Below, piece after piece: positions 16,201-16,702 of a stretch of DNA of 16,702 bases. The notes below the pieces were generated by a model that saw nothing but the letters and a program-made list of their open reading frames with translations, was not told the DNA's origin and made no database searches. The DNA is from Lentisphaeraceae bacterium (GTDB lineage: Bacteria; Verrucomicrobiota; Kiritimatiellia; RFP12; UBA1067). How positions within the stretch are numbered: position 1 is the first letter of the stretch; each line of letters begins with the position of its first letter. The position numbers and the translations under genes are program-made. Location: the NCBI GenBank assembly GCA_004551905.1, contig SFPL01000052.1, positions 1 to 16,702 of the forward strand, in the 5' to 3' direction.

Positions 16201-16501
16201 GATCAACGGCGATTCGTCTTTCCCGGATCTCTACTACCCCGCGTCCGCCGCCGCCGCGCTCGCGGCGCTCAACGTGCATCTGCGCGGCGGTTCGGGCTAC
16301 TACGACGAGAACACGGGTGAACTGGTGAAGACCTACCGCGAAGCCGCCGTGGGCGGCTCCTCGCCTGCGCTTGACGCCAGCACGCGGCGCGCGACATATG
16401 AGCCCAGGCCAAACGGGAAATACATCAACCTCGGCTACTACGGCAACACGCAGTGGGCGACGATGTCCAAGGGCGGCGGCTCGGTGTACTACATAAGGTA
16501 G
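10136..16501 (+). CDS. Giant secreted multidomain beta-helix protein, 2121 aa
   Basis: Sec signal peptide at 1-23 (MKKLAFGF...AWA). Residues 27 to about 225 form a LamG-like (concanavalin A-type) domain, from LPAGYTEVRYIQ to HYFVPCKDANGVATLADICD. Ig-like domains at about 236-316 and 479-560 share an ILPI start and a GT(V/A)TATVTGKAG-type end. Between them, about 317-475 (LLVNGGFED...LFVDDVSF) resembles a DUF642/CBM-like sandwich. Three right-handed beta-helix modules follow, at about 562-1010, 1011-1505 and 1620-2121. Each begins with a DGSSWA/GSDWVNA segment, an IW strand and GGF(T/S/A)GxExSxxER, and contains CxFxxN rungs like those of chlamydial Pmp proteins. Residues 1506-1619 form an extra sandwich-like linker. 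Modules 2 and 3 close with PNGxxxNLGxYGNT. The tail is KGGGSVYYIR. No catalytic residues or outer-membrane barrel were found. Probably a cell-surface or secreted glycan-binding adhesin; its own promoter and terminator context make it monocistronic. Confidence 0.88.
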   Translation: MKKLAFGFVLSAAVALCAASAWAAGTLPAGYTEVRYIQGDGSKYIKTNYTPNPTTDKVEAVVEWPDSTSLSGNQAIWCARNNGNVKTWTHLLISGKIRLDYNTTTGTQLTPDVVAGTIYTNTVDRNVITWSGSNDSQAHTADPNFTEAGGPVQLFASYTGSIGSNLGNYGKHRLYSLKVWRSDTLIHYFVPCKDANGVATLADICDNPATLELAGSGSFTAGTEGHFYDDTLFGSWFILPIPKQICPQGATPEPGFTVTNWETGASWTFAEGGAAPGGCPFEASYSHADGVGTVTATGKAGSDYAGVTVSRSYSVTDELLVNGGFEDVIDYDSGNKVGLALNWTPSNGYGNNAIRSNSGYSPNQTTTFITGTYCAAIDVNGSLSQVFTNDVACVATLSWKCKHRTNINSGKAMFYWVLIDGEVVYPEEKTTGSDVRNRSVSGIVLAPGEHTLTFQGHSEDNVNQALFVDDVSFQVQPASSLVILPIEDQIGTGSALTPSFVVSNTIGHATYEVGGGASSEFFDVTYTDNTARGTATATVTGKAGSIYEGETTFREFRIRDYTLVRATASGTGDGSSWASPMSWASALAAAAADEDIYEIWLQGDVAVSAAPASITFNGRTIVRGGFTGTESSADERSGVHSVFSANDAYDILVPNVAGGASLEFDHVDFTRAKLRAIVKSGGGEISFTNCAFFANGNTIGHNSGNADGNGFKASDGGSAKFVNCRFEGNGPRSSVQQQPGGCAIRATGLARLTLDGCTFLTNGVVAWGSNNADIAPFRGHTMYLTDTPLTMLNTRVSGSMGFAKGTGVGGSVWLNGNCGGSVISNCVFSGNVDRFKDNYGGSGGGILILSLNSSDQRVDIIDSTFAYNFTHSREYGCLAVVKGDVYITGSTFFDNILGYGNAHGYGADIAVGENGRLTIGHSHLTSLSDASITSVKQANLTIDVPSMTSGNPYLTTSVLDFENLLAYDSSSYGLNGSRNMDITSDCAALVGLDATPLAVKPVKPDVGAGNVIYVAADAAGAGDGSSWANAFTDLSSAIAVASAKKNEIWVKGNLTPAADAVIALVESDIKVYGGFSGTEASAAERAPGAMTTIDGAEKYDLVKVSVLPGYSISFDGFNFTKARYRAVAKRGAGDIKFTNCRFAGNGFKESADGRGIYSLGGQGAAKLMVENCVFEGNKPNGKRGNSGCGAAVYAMSQGRFFCDNTLVVSNGVVLLNGSVRTHGVADNRGVRGSAMFLYATPTTMRNTRIAANGGSSREFNESGGIVFLMGYSDGSAFTNCAFVGNWANNFKDGQSCNTCGALVFKPSETSHTLDIENCTFAYNVSQANQSPGGLNVLTGDVTIHNSIFWRNLHGFYSQAGYANDIDAKAGSVFISHSMVTGKDVSSIRGEGVDTLKLADTVTVADPGLVTSYESFSNHLDFVSDADYIQRRTDFTFAYLESIDAHLLSAAGYWSNDGIEQPGSEKTSSAVDLGDPKSPYASEPSPNGGRVNLGAYGNTAQASKTPWGQPSVESFNIVYPGGYTRPQAELTLGLASGTAYFASVTIVCKTNDVVIGSKTFESCQAGDLLTMMPPYYFPVGTELTFEYEVSASGATPCADSTSSVAQGEFPPFYGKGGGANVIHVREGANCLMNGSDWVNAYPDVESALAAIGSGKTEIWIAKETTSASGVFTLVAPLTIRGGFAGIENSAKERTGEWNTKFDLLSSKSGLEFTNGADCPLEFDRITIMRATNRALKKEGKGALVLNGCTFSTNGLGQTSDGRGIYVSGGCIVAVTNCLFEGNYCTSDMDSPGRGAGAFITSCAKAIFSNCRFQGNGIRYSHPNTVRTSYSSGSSSLYANATPLFCYNVRFAANRANKGGVVELAGNCDGSFIENCAFVGNFFIMHWGNNANSDSAPLCVNMENVTQQAIIRNCTFAYNLNSNRLAPAGLLVKKGKVVVEDSIFWGNRRSSHILPESDYPAPEDINVTGDGYLALTNVFLASTYTGTDQRHCLRVADESHLTTNNIITGDAMLVSTMDEVSALMINGDSSFPDLYYPASAAAALAALNVHLRGGSGYYDENTGELVKTYREAAVGGSSPALDASTRRATYEPRPNGKYINLGYYGNTQWATMSKGGGSVYYIR
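11819..13165 (+). repeat. Beta-helix module 1 of the second giant protein
   Basis: Residues about 562-1010. It opens LVRATASGTGDGSSWA and has GGFTGTESSADER. Six rungs follow: NCAFFAN, NCRFEGN, GCTFLTN, NCVFSGN, DSTFAYN and GSTFFDN. Unlike modules 2 and 3 it lacks the PNG...NLG.YGNT closing motif. Confidence 0.8.
13166..14650 (+). repeat. Beta-helix module 2 of the second giant protein
   Basis: Residues about 1011-1505. It opens VIYVAADAAGAGDGSSWANA and has GGFSGTEASAAER. Rungs are NCRFAGN, NCVFEGN, a degenerate DNTLVVSN, NCAFVGN, NCTFAYN and NSIFWRN, in the same order as module 3. It ends with PNGGRVNLGAYGNT. Confidence 0.8.
14993..16501 (+). repeat. Beta-helix module 3 of the second giant protein
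   Basis: Residues about 1620-2121. It opens VIHVREGANCLMNGSDWVNA and has GGFAGIENSAKER. Rungs are GCTFSTN, NCLFEGN, NCRFQGN, NCAFVGN, NCTFAYN and DSIFWGN. It ends with PNGKYINLGYYGNT and the C-terminal tail. Confidence 0.8.
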
Positions 16502-16517
16502 CGCGGCGGTTTGCTTG

Positions 16518-16544
16518 ACAGGATTAACAGGATTTACAGGATTA
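16518..16544. repeat. Nonamer tandem repeat ACAGGATTA/T, three copies
   Basis: ACAGGATTA (16518-16526), ACAGGATTT (16527-16535), ACAGGATTA (16536-16544), running straight into the shared 21-mer. The minus strand would encode NPVNPVNPV, a peptide commonly mis-annotated from such tracts. Confidence 0.85.
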
Positions 16545-16562
16545 ACACACGGATTTGTTCGC
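16542..16562 (+). repeat. 21-nt post-stop direct repeat, copy 2
   Basis: Identical to 9776-9796. It overlaps the last three bases of the nonamer tract and lies 40 nt past the stop of the second giant gene. No terminator hairpin comparable to 9820-9851 was found after it. Confidence 0.93.
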
Positions 16563-16635
16563 CCGCCAGCCAGTAGCCAGTGCAACACTCGTTGCGTAGC
16601 CCTGTGCCGACGATGCTTTCTTGCTTGATGTTGGT

Positions 16636-16665
16636 AGTATAGCAGTTTCGGATTGGGTTTGTAAA
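16636..16665 (-). promoter_or_regulatory. Possible leftward promoter at the right edge
   Basis: On the minus strand, TTTACA (16665-16660), an 18-bp spacer and TATACT (16641-16636) with a TGC extension, the same extended -10 as at 3888-3896. It points into the 3' end of the second giant gene. No gene with a plausible start follows it, so it may drive an antisense RNA or be a chance match. Confidence 0.3.
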
Positions 16666-16702
16666 GCGGGCTTCAGCGGGAGATTCCGCTTTGGGGCTGT
16701 CC

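Noticed and set aside
16515..16544. TTGACA at 16515 as a -35 element
   Set aside because: No -10-like hexamer follows at 16-18 nt, and the bases belong to the nonamer repeat tract.
15917..16588. Leftward 223-codon frame starting MLHWLLAGG with NPVNPVNPV
   Set aside because: Its start lies in the nonamer repeat region and the rest is antisense to the second giant gene. NPVNPV is a known artefact of ACAGGATT-type repeats.

Overview
The window looks like a piece of a GC-rich, Gram-negative-type genome of the PVC group. A Kiritimatiellota-like or related bacterium is my best guess. The reasons are two very large Sec-secreted beta-helix proteins, a LamG-like domain opening with LPAGYTEVRYIQ, DSDAS...GN..W.F linkers, and intergenic tracts of short-period repeats. 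The lineage is inferred from these styles of sequence, not from a marker gene.

Left part (1-3717): an L,D-transpeptidase with a peptidoglycan-binding N-terminus reads leftward (103-1056). Only 71 bp separate it from a three-gene glycosyltransferase operon reading rightward: GT25 type (1128-1820), a divergent GT-A/GT2-like enzyme (1817-2719) and a GT2 enzyme (2716-3717). The operon genes overlap by 4 nt (ATGA and GTGA). Both divergent promoters carry TGGTATAAT only 9-10 nt from the start codons, so both transcripts may be leaderless. Peptidoglycan remodelling beside sugar transfer suggests an envelope-building locus.

Right part (3718-16702): two giant secreted proteins, 1935 and 2121 residues. 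The first alternates two kinds of beta-strand-rich module (I-II-I-II-I). The second has a LamG-like domain, two Ig-like domains flanking a DUF642/CBM-like sandwich, then three large right-handed beta-helix modules with 17 [CS]xFxxN rungs. Their passengers are unrelated. Even so, they share a nearly identical ribosome-binding/signal-peptide DNA segment (82 of 93 nt, ending exactly at the predicted signal peptidase site), a similar C-terminal tail ending in Arg (AGG) and TAG, and an identical 21-nt sequence just after the stop. I read this as two copies of one secretion cassette carrying different passengers.

The 383-bp gap between the giants (9753-10135) holds the shared 21-mer, a strong terminator, an octamer repeat, a good sigma70-type promoter, a G10 tract inside a 5'-UTR hairpin, and a long hairpin made of TCCAANG heptamers. 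The last 200 bp (16502-16702) hold a 9-mer repeat, the second 21-mer, and at most a weak leftward promoter-like sequence; I see no gene there. No rRNA, tRNA, CRISPR array, transposase or phage gene was recognised.
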